A DNA stretch of 42,712 bases from positions 1-42,712 of the IMG/VR virus record IMGVR_UViG_3300037504_000559; one strand, given 5' to 3'. The notes below the pieces were generated by a model. That model was not told where the DNA came from and searched no databases. It saw only the letters and a list, made by a program, of their open reading frames with translations. This DNA is from a virus. Below, piece after piece: positions 23,501 through 30,245 of this stretch (positions are counted from its first letter, which is position 1; each line of letters begins with the position of its first letter). A program made the position numbers and the translations under genes.

Positions 23501-23908
23501 TTACTCCTTTGTTCGACCATTATTGCACACAACGTCTGCGACTTGTGTGATGTAAGATAAAACTTCATTTGCTTCCTCTATGTTTTTTATATTTGCTGTG
23601 TGATATTCTTTACCTAAGTGGTCTCTTATATTTTTGTATAAGGTTCGTCTTTTAATTTTGCCACTTTTCCATAATGGATCTAATATCGCATGTATCTTTT
23701 TTCTAGCGCTTCTCATCCCCTCGTTAGGTATAACCCCAAGCGGACGAGTCCTGTTTTTTGTTTTATGATGTGTTCCAACATAGTTTAGACATGCATCACA
23801 TATCCAAAAAGGCAAACTATACAAATCTTTCCTGTGTGGATATATTTCCTTACCACTTGTTAGCCTTGCTTCAATATCTTTTTTACATTCACAGCAATAT
23901 ATAATCAT
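23501..23908 (-). CDS. Zinc-finger-containing protein (DUF3268-like)
   Basis: The 135 residues begin IYCCECKKDIEARLTSGKEIYPHRKDLYSLPFWICDACLNYVGTH. CxxC pairs flank a Y-x-R-x-D-L segment, followed by RPLGVIPNEGMRSARKKIHAILDPLWKSG. This is the recognisable pattern of the phage DUF3268 family, small proteins of unknown role common in early regions. It overlaps the upstream gene by 4 bases. Confidence 0.7.
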   Translation of the reverse strand: MIIYCCECKKDIEARLTSGKEIYPHRKDLYSLPFWICDACLNYVGTHHKTKNRTRPLGVIPNEGMRSARKKIHAILDPLWKSGKIKRRTLYKNIRDHLGKEYHTANIKNIEEANEVLSYITQVADVVCNNGRTKE

Positions 23909-24138
23909 AGTTTCTTATAGCATTTCTTACATCTGAGACCAGAAAAACCGGTCGTTGTTACATATTCAAGTTCATGGAAGCAATCGGGAACCTGTTGTGG
24001 AACGTCCAGTTTTTCCCGTTCGTCACATACGTTTTGTACCGCCTCTATCAAGGCGAACGGGAAGTCCGATGCTACACCTTCCTGCTCGCACATATGCAGG
24101 TGAATGAGACGGTCAACGGCTTTAATGAAGTTATTCAT
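23905..24138 (-). CDS. Small unrecognised protein (77 aa) with C-terminal CxxC
   Basis: A helical N part (VDRLIHLHMCEQEG, FALIEAVQNVCDERE) is followed by DCFHELEYVTTTGFSGLRCKKCYKKL. The last segment resembles a single zinc knuckle (C/H ... CxxC). It is coupled to neighbours by 4-base overlaps. Confidence 0.55.
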   Translation of the reverse strand: MNNFIKAVDRLIHLHMCEQEGVASDFPFALIEAVQNVCDEREKLDVPQQVPDCFHELEYVTTTGFSGLRCKKCYKKL

Positions 24139-24353
24139 GTTTTGTCCTCCCCGTATTTCTGAGTAGTACCAAAAATCGCATGTACGTCTCCACCATCAAT
24201 CCACACACCAGTGCCGGCTTTTTTGTATTGTTTTTGCAAATACTCATACATCCATCCTGCGCCAGCTAAAAAAACCGACTTAACCCCAGGATAGTTGTTT
24301 TTGTAAATATCTTTTGCGGCTGCCTCAAGATCTTTTTTTAGTTTGTCGTTCAT
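24135..24353 (-). CDS. Small unrecognised protein (72 aa)
   Basis: A helical start (LKKDLEAAAKDIYKNNYPGVKSVFLAGAGWMYEYLQKQY) and a short beta tail (GVWIDGGDVHAIFG). It lies in a chain of 4-base overlapping small genes. No family is recognised. Confidence 0.55.
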   Translation of the reverse strand: MNDKLKKDLEAAAKDIYKNNYPGVKSVFLAGAGWMYEYLQKQYKKAGTGVWIDGGDVHAIFGTTQKYGEDKT

Positions 24354-24538
24354 GTTTTCTCCTTGTTATTATACGTTGAAAAAAGTTCGTCAATATTGTC
24401 TATTTTCCGCCTCATAGGAATATAGTACTTTCTATACAATTCGCCAATAAGATAATGTGTAACTGATTCCCATCCATCACACACGTACGCCTCATCCCTT
24501 TCTTTTATTTCCATCCCCGGTTCTAATAAGATGTACAT
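24350..24538 (-). CDS. Small unrecognised protein (62 aa)
   Basis: The chosen start is the ATG at 24538. A longer frame above it would run through the upstream gene. The protein contains MEIKERDEAYVCDGWESVTHYLIGELYRKYYIPMRRKID, acidic with one Trp/Tyr-rich helix. It overlaps the next gene by 4 bases. Confidence 0.5.
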   Translation of the reverse strand: MYILLEPGMEIKERDEAYVCDGWESVTHYLIGELYRKYYIPMRRKIDNIDELFSTYNNKEKT

Positions 24539-24545
24539 TGCGTTA

Positions 24546-24773
24546 CTATATCTCCTTTTCTTCAAACTTAATAATATCATCACATATATCAGATAACACC
24601 CCCGGTGCTTGAATTATAGAATCATCATCTTGATGTATACCCTCACCAAACCAACAATTATCTGAATAATATTTTATTAGCCTATCTATAATTTTATCTT
24701 TCTTTTCATCTGTAATTTCATACGATATCTCTATATCATTATATTTTACAAACTTACCTTTTATAGTTGACAT
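24546..24773 (-). CDS. Small unrecognised acidic protein (75 aa)
   Basis: A beta start (KFVKYNDIEISYEITDEKK), one amphipathic helix and an acidic tail. It lies just after the small zinc-ribbon gene. Nothing further is recognisable. Confidence 0.55.
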   Translation of the reverse strand: MSTIKGKFVKYNDIEISYEITDEKKDKIIDRLIKYYSDNCWFGEGIHQDDDSIIQAPGVLSDICDDIIKFEEKEI

Positions 24774-24776
24774 AAT

Positions 24777-24959
24777 TTAACTCCTTTCCTCTCTACACCT
24801 ATTGCAATTCGTTTCATACAATATTATCATGCAGCCCTGTTGCTCATACACATCAATAATACCAGACCTATGCTTGCAGCCAGAGCAGTAAGCAGCCCCG
24901 CAATCACAATATACAAGCTGGTCTGGTTTTTTCTTGTCACCGCATCGTGTGCATTTCAT
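24777..24959 (-). CDS. Zinc-ribbon protein (60 aa)
   Basis: It has three Cys pairs: CTRC at 3-6, CDC and CSGC at 19-27, and C43, C52, C55, enough for two zinc sites in 60 residues. It overlaps the upstream gene by 4 bases. Possibly a nucleic-acid or protein-binding adaptor. Confidence 0.6.
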   Translation of the reverse strand: MKCTRCGDKKKPDQLVYCDCGAAYCSGCKHRSGIIDVYEQQGCMIILYETNCNRCREERS

Positions 24960-25477
24960 CTACCATACCTCCCGATCCACATGTCAAGCACATTCCTTGT
25001 CTCTCCGTCCGGGAACGGGTATGACTTGAGTTTTGGGATTATGTCTTCGTTTTTCTCTTTCAGGTATAATTCATCTGGAAGTTCTTTAGTGAAAATTGCG
25101 GAGCAAATATAATATTCTTCACTATTACAATCATTCGCAATATAGAATTTCACTTCATTAAGATCACTCCAGCTCGGCGCCCAGCCGCCGTTGATTTTCT
25201 CGAACTCAAAAGCCATTATGCGTTCAGCCCAAAACCGAAGTACGTGCGGTTCTGCGTTCTTCCAGTACTGATTCAAGATAAAATAAGCTGGAATATTACC
25301 GTTAAGTCCTATACTATTAATAAAGTAAGCATCGATAAAACTTTCGCTTATATTTTCCCTATACCAATCCCAGTAGGTCTGGTCAAGATCGTCTGTCTCT
25401 GATTTCAATTCGTCAATTTGTTTCTGAACCGCATCTAATTGTTGTTGAAGTTTGTCAATTTTATCTTCATGTTTCAT
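24956..25477 (-). CDS. Coiled-coil plus globular protein, unrecognised (173 aa)
   Basis: I chose the ATG at 25477, which follows GGAGGATGTGTAAC and overlaps the upstream stop. The first 35 residues are a coiled coil (IDKLQQQLDAVQKQIDELKSETDDL). The rest is Trp/Tyr-rich (YWDWYRENISESFIDAYFINS, WKNAEPHVLRFWAERIMAFEF). No family is recognised. Confidence 0.6.
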   Translation of the reverse strand: MKHEDKIDKLQQQLDAVQKQIDELKSETDDLDQTYWDWYRENISESFIDAYFINSIGLNGNIPAYFILNQYWKNAEPHVLRFWAERIMAFEFEKINGGWAPSWSDLNEVKFYIANDCNSEEYYICSAIFTKELPDELYLKEKNEDIIPKLKSYPFPDGETRNVLDMWIGRYGR

Positions 25478-25478
25478 G

Positions 25479-25712
25479 TTACACATCCTCCATCGGCAGT
25501 CCAAAAGACGCCAGATATTTCTGAAAGTTCTCCCGTTTCATGACCAACATGTCACCCGCTTCTGTCTCGGCACAGTATACATACTCGCCGATCTCGAACA
25601 GATCCTGCATCCTTCCGGATATCTGCATGCGCATCCGAACTTTTTTGTCTTTCTGCTGAACTCCACCGATCTTCCTTTTTTTCGTGTCGATGTATTTGAT
25701 TTTAATTTCCAT
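25479..25712 (-). CDS. Small basic beta protein (77 aa), unrecognised
   Basis: The ATG at 25712 follows GGCGGAAAGA. The protein starts with Lys-rich beta strands (IKIKYIDTKKRKIGGVQQKDKKVRMRM). It continues with LFEIGEYVYCAETEAGDMLVMKRE, like a small OB or SH3-like barrel. It lies between the HNH-type protein and a coiled-coil gene. Confidence 0.5.
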   Translation of the reverse strand: MEIKIKYIDTKKRKIGGVQQKDKKVRMRMQISGRMQDLFEIGEYVYCAETEAGDMLVMKRENFQKYLASFGLPMEDV

Positions 25713-25726
25713 TCTTTCCGCCTTTC

Positions 25727-26644
25727 TCAATATAAATTTAATGCTGTCTTTATTTTGTGCGACAGGTGGTGATAAGTTTCAAGAAACTTACCCAGATTAT
25801 TATGGATACTTTCACTGCTTCCGGCCGCTATGTGCAGATCACTGCGCAGATGCAACCAGTTTGACGCAACATCTTTCTCCGTCTCTGGATTTCCCCCCAT
25901 CCCGATCGCCTTGATATGATGAACGTGTCCGCCCTGCCCCAGCCAGTCACCGGACGCTTCGCACCTCGGTACCAGTTCTTTGTATCTCTGCTTGTCAACA
26001 ATAGTCTGATGCAATACTATCTTGTGCCGGTTCAGATAATCCATGTGGTCCAGCCAGATTTTTTTCCCGGCAAGAGCCTGTGCATGTGTCGGGGACTGTT
26101 CGCTCAATTCGTTAAGGACAACTTCAATCATCATTGCCGTGAACTCCTTGTCCCATCCGCTCATACCCTCCCATATCCGGTACAGGGTTTTGTCATCACG
26201 TTTTTTCGGGTTCCCGTCCTGATCCCGGACTATTTCATAGTGACTGTGACTTGTCAAAATAATGCGCTTGTGTTCCTCGGGAACAACAGCCAAATAGTTG
26301 GGCGCGTATTCCCGGACATAGTCCTTGTATAGCTGCTCCTTTGTCACCATGTCTTTTCCGATCTTCCCCGCATTCAGAACATCAGCAAGAAGCTGCAGAG
26401 ATTTCCAGAAATACCTCGTCTGCTTTCCGGTTTTTGACTGGCTCTTATCAAACGTAACCATGTAGGTATTTTCCTTGTCCTGCTCTTTTTGCGCTTTGTT
26501 GAATGCAGCGTACCATTTCGCCAGCTCCCGGTGCTGTCTCGGATCGTACTGAATAATGAACCGATACTGGCCTTTTTGTATGTTGTGATCCAAAAACATC
26601 GAGTCATAGGTTTTTGCTTCAACTGTAATTTTGTCTCCAGTCAT
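25727..26644 (-). CDS. Two-domain protein: NinB-like front and HNH-type zinc/nuclease end
   Basis: The start is the ATG at 26644, with GGGG 7 bases before; the frame above it is inside the Gam gene. Residues 25-85 (GQYRFIIQYDPRQHRELAKWYAAFNKAQKE, KQTRYFWKSLQLLADVL) resemble NinB/recombination accessory proteins. The end (about 235-300) has CEASGDWLGQGGHVHHIKAIGMGGNPET, NWLHLRSDLHIA, an HNH-like arrangement (VHHI ... N ... H). It follows the Bet and Gam genes, so a recombination or packaging nuclease role is plausible. Confidence 0.6.
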   Translation of the reverse strand: MTGDKITVEAKTYDSMFLDHNIQKGQYRFIIQYDPRQHRELAKWYAAFNKAQKEQDKENTYMVTFDKSQSKTGKQTRYFWKSLQLLADVLNAGKIGKDMVTKEQLYKDYVREYAPNYLAVVPEEHKRIILTSHSHYEIVRDQDGNPKKRDDKTLYRIWEGMSGWDKEFTAMMIEVVLNELSEQSPTHAQALAGKKIWLDHMDYLNRHKIVLHQTIVDKQRYKELVPRCEASGDWLGQGGHVHHIKAIGMGGNPETEKDVASNWLHLRSDLHIAAGSSESIHNNLGKFLETYHHLSHKIKTALNLY

Positions 26645-26645
26645 A

Positions 26646-27170
26646 TTAAAACCCCGGTTTGACCACTTCAATAGAAGGCAACCCCTCTTTGCAATCGATA
26701 TACCACTTATTGTCACCGGACCGCATTCGGGCAAATGGAATATTTTCGCCTGAATTCAAAGCGTTTTTCAAAGCCTCCTTGCTTATGCTTTTTTTGGTTA
26801 TTATCAAGTCAGGGTTGTTTTCCTCTGCGTATTCAAGTAGTTGCTCCTCGTCAAATATCTCAACCGTATCTGGATTTTTCCTATATCCTACACGGCCATA
26901 TATAAGATCAATATGTTTTGTTTTTCCTCCGTCAAGCTCAACCTCAGTCCAGCTTTTCAAAGAATCTCTGAGATATGAAATATCGGACTCATGTTTTTTG
27001 TCGGCAGACTCACGTAGTTTACGGATTCTGTCCAGAAACTTTCTTTTCATATCGTCCAGATATTCAACATAATCCATATACTGATGTTCTGCCTCAGATA
27101 TTTTTTTTATTGCCCAGTCAGCAGAAGATTTGTCAGTTACAGACCATTTCCTTTTCTTCTCAATATCCAT
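26646..27170 (-). CDS. Gam-like host-nuclease inhibitor (phage Mu Gam family)
   Basis: The 174 residues are a long helical hairpin (WAIKKISEAEHQYMDYVEYLDDMKRKFLDRIRKLRE) with the domain ending 'GRVGYRKNPDTVEIFDEEQLLEYAEENNPDLI', typical of Mu Gam relatives. Gam binds DNA ends and blocks RecBCD. It lies 2 bases downstream of bet. Confidence 0.8.
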   Translation of the reverse strand: MDIEKKRKWSVTDKSSADWAIKKISEAEHQYMDYVEYLDDMKRKFLDRIRKLRESADKKHESDISYLRDSLKSWTEVELDGGKTKHIDLIYGRVGYRKNPDTVEIFDEEQLLEYAEENNPDLIITKKSISKEALKNALNSGENIPFARMRSGDNKWYIDCKEGLPSIEVVKPGF

Positions 27171-27172
27171 GA

Positions 27173-28141
27173 CTACCAGCTCACTTTCTCATCAAGAAGC
27201 GCCTCATCCTCATGGCTCGGCGATTCTGGAATATTACTTTCCGGCTGCTTCCCAGCTCCGGCAAATCGAACCCATACCCACTTGTCTCCCTGTTTTTTGC
27301 AGCCATACCCAGCAGACCGATATTCTGACTTCCGGTCACGGTAATCCTGCGGTATATCGGACCCGATTACCTCATATTCAGAATAATTGATATTCCCGGT
27401 AGGTGCATTGTTCGCTGGAGTTGAAGCATCATCGGCAACCTTCTTGATGAACATATCAACAGCATCCTGAGTATCAAGGCTGTCAAGTATGTCAATCAAT
27501 TTTTCGTGATCCTCCTTTGTCCTGGATACAGATTTCAGGAACTCGGCAGCTTCCTGCTTGTATTCTTTCAGTTCTGATTGCATCTGACTCTGCAAGTCGT
27601 TTTTTTTCGGTGTTACGTTTCGCGTCATTTCGTCCGGTAATTCATCCGGAGTATATGGCATGCCTCCGAGTTCGTCAGGGAATGCAAGCCTAAACCCTTG
27701 TGCTATCGCAACTTTGCGCAGCATGGTAATTGGTTTGCTTTTCCATATATGGGTATTCTGGTTGTACTCAACAAAATACACATCATGAACAAGCGGCTGG
27801 TCCCAATCCTTCCGGTGGATCGTGATTGTTGCCTTGAACGTTCCGTCAGCACGTTTCCCGGACATATCGACATTCCATCCGTTCAACTTTCCGGTGCGCT
27901 CTGCTCGTTTCAGATACACCTCATATCCGGTTATTATTGATACTGTTGTTTTACCAGTTTTTTTGTTGTAGTAAGGTATGCAGTATATTTCCCGTTTGAA
28001 CGGATTCAACTGAAGCGCCTCAGCTATTTGTAGAAATTGGTTTTTCTGTTTTTCGTTCAGATTGTTTGATATACCGAACGAGTCCAAGTACTCCGTCAGT
28101 AGCGTTTCTGTTACTACTGCAACCTGTTTTTCATCATTCAT
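27173..28141 (-). CDS. bet: Bet/RecT-like single-strand annealing protein
   Basis: The 322 residues show the Bet core: LNPFKREIYCIPYYNKKTGKTTVSIITGYEVYLKRAERTG near 46-85, IHRKDW, and KPITMLRKVAIAQGFRLAFPDELGGMPYTPDEL near 136-170. The longer C-terminal region (about 180-322) is variable, with GYGCKKQGDKWVWVRFAG. No 5'-3' exonuclease gene is seen nearby, which is unusual for a Bet system. Confidence 0.88.
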   Translation of the reverse strand: MNDEKQVAVVTETLLTEYLDSFGISNNLNEKQKNQFLQIAEALQLNPFKREIYCIPYYNKKTGKTTVSIITGYEVYLKRAERTGKLNGWNVDMSGKRADGTFKATITIHRKDWDQPLVHDVYFVEYNQNTHIWKSKPITMLRKVAIAQGFRLAFPDELGGMPYTPDELPDEMTRNVTPKKNDLQSQMQSELKEYKQEAAEFLKSVSRTKEDHEKLIDILDSLDTQDAVDMFIKKVADDASTPANNAPTGNINYSEYEVIGSDIPQDYRDRKSEYRSAGYGCKKQGDKWVWVRFAGAGKQPESNIPESPSHEDEALLDEKVSW

Positions 28142-28350
28142 TTTTTGCCCCTTTCTCTGATTCGTTTTTTCACATCTTCCCGTAGACTTTCATAATCACC
28201 GGGAAAATCATACTGCTCTGTTCCGGACCTGTACTCGATATCTACCTGATAGGTACCGTCAGTCTGTCCGAAAATCCGCACCTGCACACCGTCAATCATA
28301 GTGCAGATCATGATCGCCCCTTTCTGTCTGAAAACTGATTTACATATCAT
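28138..28350 (-). CDS. Small unrecognised protein (70 aa) opening the recombination operon
   Basis: I chose the ATG at 28350, with GGAGG about 11 bases before; a TTG two codons upstream is also possible. The peptide has two beta-rich parts (CTMIDGVQVRIFGQTDGTYQVDIEYRSG) and a basic helical end. It overlaps bet by 4 bases. Confidence 0.55.
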   Translation of the reverse strand: MICKSVFRQKGAIMICTMIDGVQVRIFGQTDGTYQVDIEYRSGTEQYDFPGDYESLREDVKKRIRERGKK

Positions 28351-28389
28351 CTTCAAACGCTCCTCCAATTGTTTTTACTGTACTTCTAT

Positions 28390-28418
28390 ATATTACTGTA
28401 TTTTTTTACATTTTTCAA
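28390..28418 (-). promoter_or_regulatory. Sigma-70 type promoter for the recombination operon, with operator-like upstream site
   Basis: Minus strand TTGAAA (28418-28413), 17 bases, TAATAT (28395-28390). Directly upstream and through the -35 lies TGTTACAAACTATTGA preceded by an A-run (28438-28415). The same block with one change is at the promoter near 30051. Confidence 0.75.
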
Positions 28419-28471
28419 TAGTTTGTAACATTTTTTTTCACTATTTTTACATATTATTTTTAATTTCAGAC

Positions 28472-28497
28472 AAAAAAAGCCGGGCGAAAACCCGGCT
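28472..28497 (-). terminator. Rho-independent terminator ending the small early operon
   Basis: Minus strand stem AGCCGGG/CCCGGCT with loop TTTTCG region, followed by TTTTTTT. It lies 57 bases after the end of the 28554 gene. Confidence 0.85.
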
Positions 28498-28553
28498 AAC
28501 AATTGGAGCCTGAAACTAATCAGGTAGTGGATATCTGTAATATACACACTTTC

Positions 28554-28721
28554 TTACCGGTTGTCAATCTTGTCTTTCCAGACAAAATTGATTTTGTATT
28601 TTCTATTGCACCGTACGTTCTTGTACCCGTACTGCGCCAGATCGTCCGGAACACTGCTAACGCATATGCCGGACCAAATTACATACCCGATCATCAGAAT
28701 CAGAAACACTACAAGTATCAT
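28554..28721 (-). CDS. Single-span membrane protein (55 aa)
   Basis: The ATG at 28721 follows AGGAGGCATT. A leading hydrophobic helix (ILVVFLILMIGYVIWSGICV) is followed by a basic, Tyr/Asn-rich tail. It is the last gene of the early operon, just before its terminator. Confidence 0.55.
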   Translation of the reverse strand: MILVVFLILMIGYVIWSGICVSSVPDDLAQYGYKNVRCNRKYKINFVWKDKIDNR

Positions 28722-29035
28722 AATGCCTCCTGAAAGGTGAAATATACGTCCGTTCCGACTACTGAACAATTTATATATTCAGCGTCCCTCGGAACATCTG
28801 ACCATCCGTTTTTTAACTCGGTGGCGATGTCCTCAGCGTTTTTTTTCAAATACGCAACCAATTGACGTTCCGGTATGTCATCGATTCTGTATACCGCTGT
28901 GATCTCGTTCCAACGGCCCAAATCCTCTACCAGACCAGGACCGTGCCATGTTTTGCCACCGCCCTGTGTTTCGTTCTGAACCTCCTGTGGATCACTGAAA
29001 AATATATTGTTAAGTTTTTCTTTGTAATCAATCAT
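28718..29035 (-). CDS. Unrecognised early protein (105 aa)
   Basis: Mixed alpha/beta protein with a Gly-rich segment (ETQGGGKTWHGPGLVEDLGRW) and a Cys near the end. It overlaps the upstream gene by 8 bases and the downstream one by 4. No family is recognised. Confidence 0.55.
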   Translation of the reverse strand: MIDYKEKLNNIFFSDPQEVQNETQGGGKTWHGPGLVEDLGRWNEITAVYRIDDIPERQLVAYLKKNAEDIATELKNGWSDVPRDAEYINCSVVGTDVYFTFQEAL

Positions 29036-29267
29036 TATCAGCCCCCGATCTTATTCCCACCGCATTAAATTGTTTTTCAGCCAGACTATCTGGCATTATT
29101 TCTTTTAACCGCTCGACATCGTCCTGATAGCAGTCAACGCAACCTTGCAGATGACCGTACCGAGCCGCTAACCTCAGCGCCTCAACGATGTTTACCTGTT
29201 TGTGCTGTATCATCAGATACAGCTCATGAGAGTATTGTGTTATACTCTCGCTCGCTCGTTTTGTCAT
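29028..29267 (-). CDS. Small helical early protein (79 aa)
   Basis: Two helices (ESITQYSHELYLMIQHKQVNIVEALRLAARYG; DDVERLKEIMPDSLAEKQF) with CVDC between them. The ribosome site region (GGGGAGAGAAAAGGGG) directly follows the GC-rich hairpin at 29291-29330. Confidence 0.55.
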   Translation of the reverse strand: MTKRASESITQYSHELYLMIQHKQVNIVEALRLAARYGHLQGCVDCYQDDVERLKEIMPDSLAEKQFNAVGIRSGADND

Positions 29268-29290
29268 GATTCCCCTTTTCTCTCCCCTTT

Positions 29291-29330
29291 CCCGCGTTTT
29301 GCCCGATGGAGGGAGGCCACCGGGCGCGGG
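29291..29330 (-). other. GC-rich two-tier hairpin with a CCTCCCT loop before a ribosome site
   Basis: Minus strand CCCGCG pairs with CGCGGG, and inside it CCCG-GTGG pairs with CCAT-CGGG, leaving loop CCTCCCT. The loop is complementary to GGGGAG/GGGAG ribosome sites, one of which follows about 10 bases downstream. It may regulate the next gene. Confidence 0.55.
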
Positions 29331-29334
29331 TTAT

Positions 29335-29377
29335 GCATAGCCGGGGAGTTGAACCCCGGCTTGTCACCGGACTATGC
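29335..29377 (-). other. tRNA-like minihelix (acceptor stem plus T-arm only)
   Basis: Minus strand: GCATAGT (29377-29371) pairs with GCTATGC (29341-29335). Between them are an 11-base linker and CGGGG-TTCAACT-CCCCG, a 5-bp arm with a T-loop consensus (TTCRANN). No D-arm, anticodon arm or CCA. The stop codon of the 29372 gene lies in the first strand. Confidence 0.5.
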
Positions 29378-29626
29378 TTGAAGTTCTGCCTGCTCCTGAA
29401 GGAGTTCTGCAAACAATTCCTCCGGCAGAGCCCACTCAAGGTGATTGAGCGGCACCCATTCCCACGTGCCAGCGAACCCATGAATTGGGTTCCGGCGGTG
29501 GAGGCGCAGCCACAACTGCTCTTCTCGAAAGTCTGTTGCTCCGAAAAACTGCAACTCTTCGTCCAGCCACAGTCCTTCTCTGACTTGTTCCCACAATCCT
29601 GCTTGTTCCCACAATCCTGTATTCAT
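29372..29626 (-). CDS. Trp/Glu/Leu-rich early protein (84 aa) with short internal repeat
   Basis: It opens with a repeat of GLWEQ (GLWEQAGLWEQVREGLW) and continues with many Trp, Glu and Leu residues (EEQLWLRLHRRNPIHGF, EWALPEELFAELLQEQAELQA). Its base composition is richer in GC than neighbours. It stands behind a structured leader (29629-29734). No family is recognised. Confidence 0.5.
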   Translation of the reverse strand: MNTGLWEQAGLWEQVREGLWLDEELQFFGATDFREEQLWLRLHRRNPIHGFAGTWEWVPLNHLEWALPEELFAELLQEQAELQA

Positions 29627-29628
29627 AA

Positions 29629-29734
29629 TCTTTCTCCCTTGCGTATCCCCGCCGGGTTTTGTTTCGCATCAACGATGCGCAGCCTATCTCATCAGTGCGG
29701 GTAGGCTATCTCCCGCAGACCGGCCGCAGCCGGT
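29629..29734 (-). ncRNA. Structured leader L2: hairpin, H-type pseudoknot, conserved hairpin block, ribosome site
   Basis: Minus order: ACCGGC-TGCG-GCCGGT hairpin (29734-29719); TGCGGG (29717-29712), AGAT, AGCCTA (29707-29702), CCCGCA (29701-29696), CTGATGAGA, TAGGCT (29686-29681), a textbook H-type pseudoknot with 6-bp stems; hairpin CGCATC-GTT-GATGCG (29679-29665); then a block shared with leader L1, with CCCGGCGGGG, ACGCAAGGGAG and AAAGA before the ATG. Confidence 0.65.
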
Positions 29735-29742
29735 TTCGATTT

Positions 29743-29949
29743 TTACCATTCCTCTTCGCCAGAATAAATCAGCAGGTCCTCAATTGCTTCATGCATGGTT
29801 TTTGCATCGTCCATATAGCGTTCTTCAAGATTATTATACACTGACCATTTGCTGCTTGTTTTCTTGATCTCGAAAAACATACCGTTTGTCTCAAGTTCGT
29901 AAACTGCTGACTGGTTGTTTTCTTTTGCTGCTGTCTTTGTTATCTTCAT
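29743..29949 (-). CDS. Small early protein (68 aa), unrecognised
   Basis: Beta-rich front (SAVYELETNGMFFEIKKTSSKWSVYN) with a short helical acidic end (ERYMDDAKTMHEAIEDLLIYSGEEEW). First gene behind the early promoter at 30028-30056 and leader L1. Function unknown. Confidence 0.6.
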   Translation of the reverse strand: MKITKTAAKENNQSAVYELETNGMFFEIKKTSSKWSVYNNLEERYMDDAKTMHEAIEDLLIYSGEEEW

Positions 29950-29951
29950 GT

Positions 29952-30018
29952 TCTTTCTCCCTTGCGTGTCCCCGCCGGGTTTTGATGATTAACAATCAAC
30001 GATTGTTTTTTATCATCT
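29952..30018 (-). ncRNA. Structured leader L1: paralogue of leader L2
   Basis: Minus strand: GATGAT pairs with ATCATC around hairpin CAATC-GTT-GATTG (30005-29993). The block 29984-29952 is identical to 29661-29629 apart from one base. The hairpin keeps the GTT loop while its stem bases change in pairs relative to L2 (CGCATC/GATGCG). Confidence 0.65.
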
Positions 30019-30027
30019 TATATATAC

Positions 30028-30056
30028 AATATAATGAATTTTGAACCGTTTGTCAA
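30028..30056 (-). promoter_or_regulatory. Sigma-70 type promoter of the early operon, with shared operator-like site
   Basis: Minus strand TTGACA (30056-30051), 17 bases, TATATT (30033-30028). TGTCACAAACTATTGA with an A-run before it (30076-30053) overlaps the -35 and recurs at the 28413 promoter. Confidence 0.8.
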
Positions 30057-30163
30057 TAGTTTGTGACATTTTTTTTCTTTTTTTTTACATTTTTTTCTTA
30101 AATTGTGGTACATGCTGCACGTTTTGTTACAAATCTTCTATTATATAGGGCATGTGTGAATAC

Positions 30164-30211
30164 AAAAAGCCCTGTTTCCAGGGCTTATGAAATAATTGAA
30201 GGAGATTGAAT
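30164..30211 (-). ncRNA. Candidate ~48-nt small RNA with anti-Shine-Dalgarno stretch and terminator
   Basis: Downstream of the 30217-30245 promoter the minus strand reads ATTCAATCTCCTTC, then a terminator hairpin AGCCCTG/CAGGGCT with loop GAAA and five T. TCTCCTTC is complementary to GAAGGAGA-type ribosome sites. The opposite strand has GAAGGAGATTG followed by ATG and 25 codons, which I take as the mirror of this motif. Confidence 0.5.
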
Positions 30212-30216
30212 GTTTG

Positions 30217-30245
30217 ATCGTAACACACTCAGAACACCTTGTCAA
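30217..30245 (-). promoter_or_regulatory. Sigma-70 type promoter for the candidate small RNA
   Basis: Minus strand TTGACA (30245-30240), 17 bases, TACGAT (30222-30217). The -10 is weaker than in the other promoters, but -35 and spacing are identical to them. Confidence 0.55.

Noticed and set aside
29335-29377. Full tRNA gene or attachment-site tRNA remnant
   Set aside because: Only acceptor and T-arm parts are visible, without anticodon arm or CCA, and there is no integrase; kept only as a minihelix candidate.
29681-29700. Possible hammerhead ribozyme (CTGATGAG with GAAAC 25 bases later)
   Set aside because: Stem II cannot close directly between the two core pieces; the bases are better explained by the pseudoknot and the GTT-loop hairpin.
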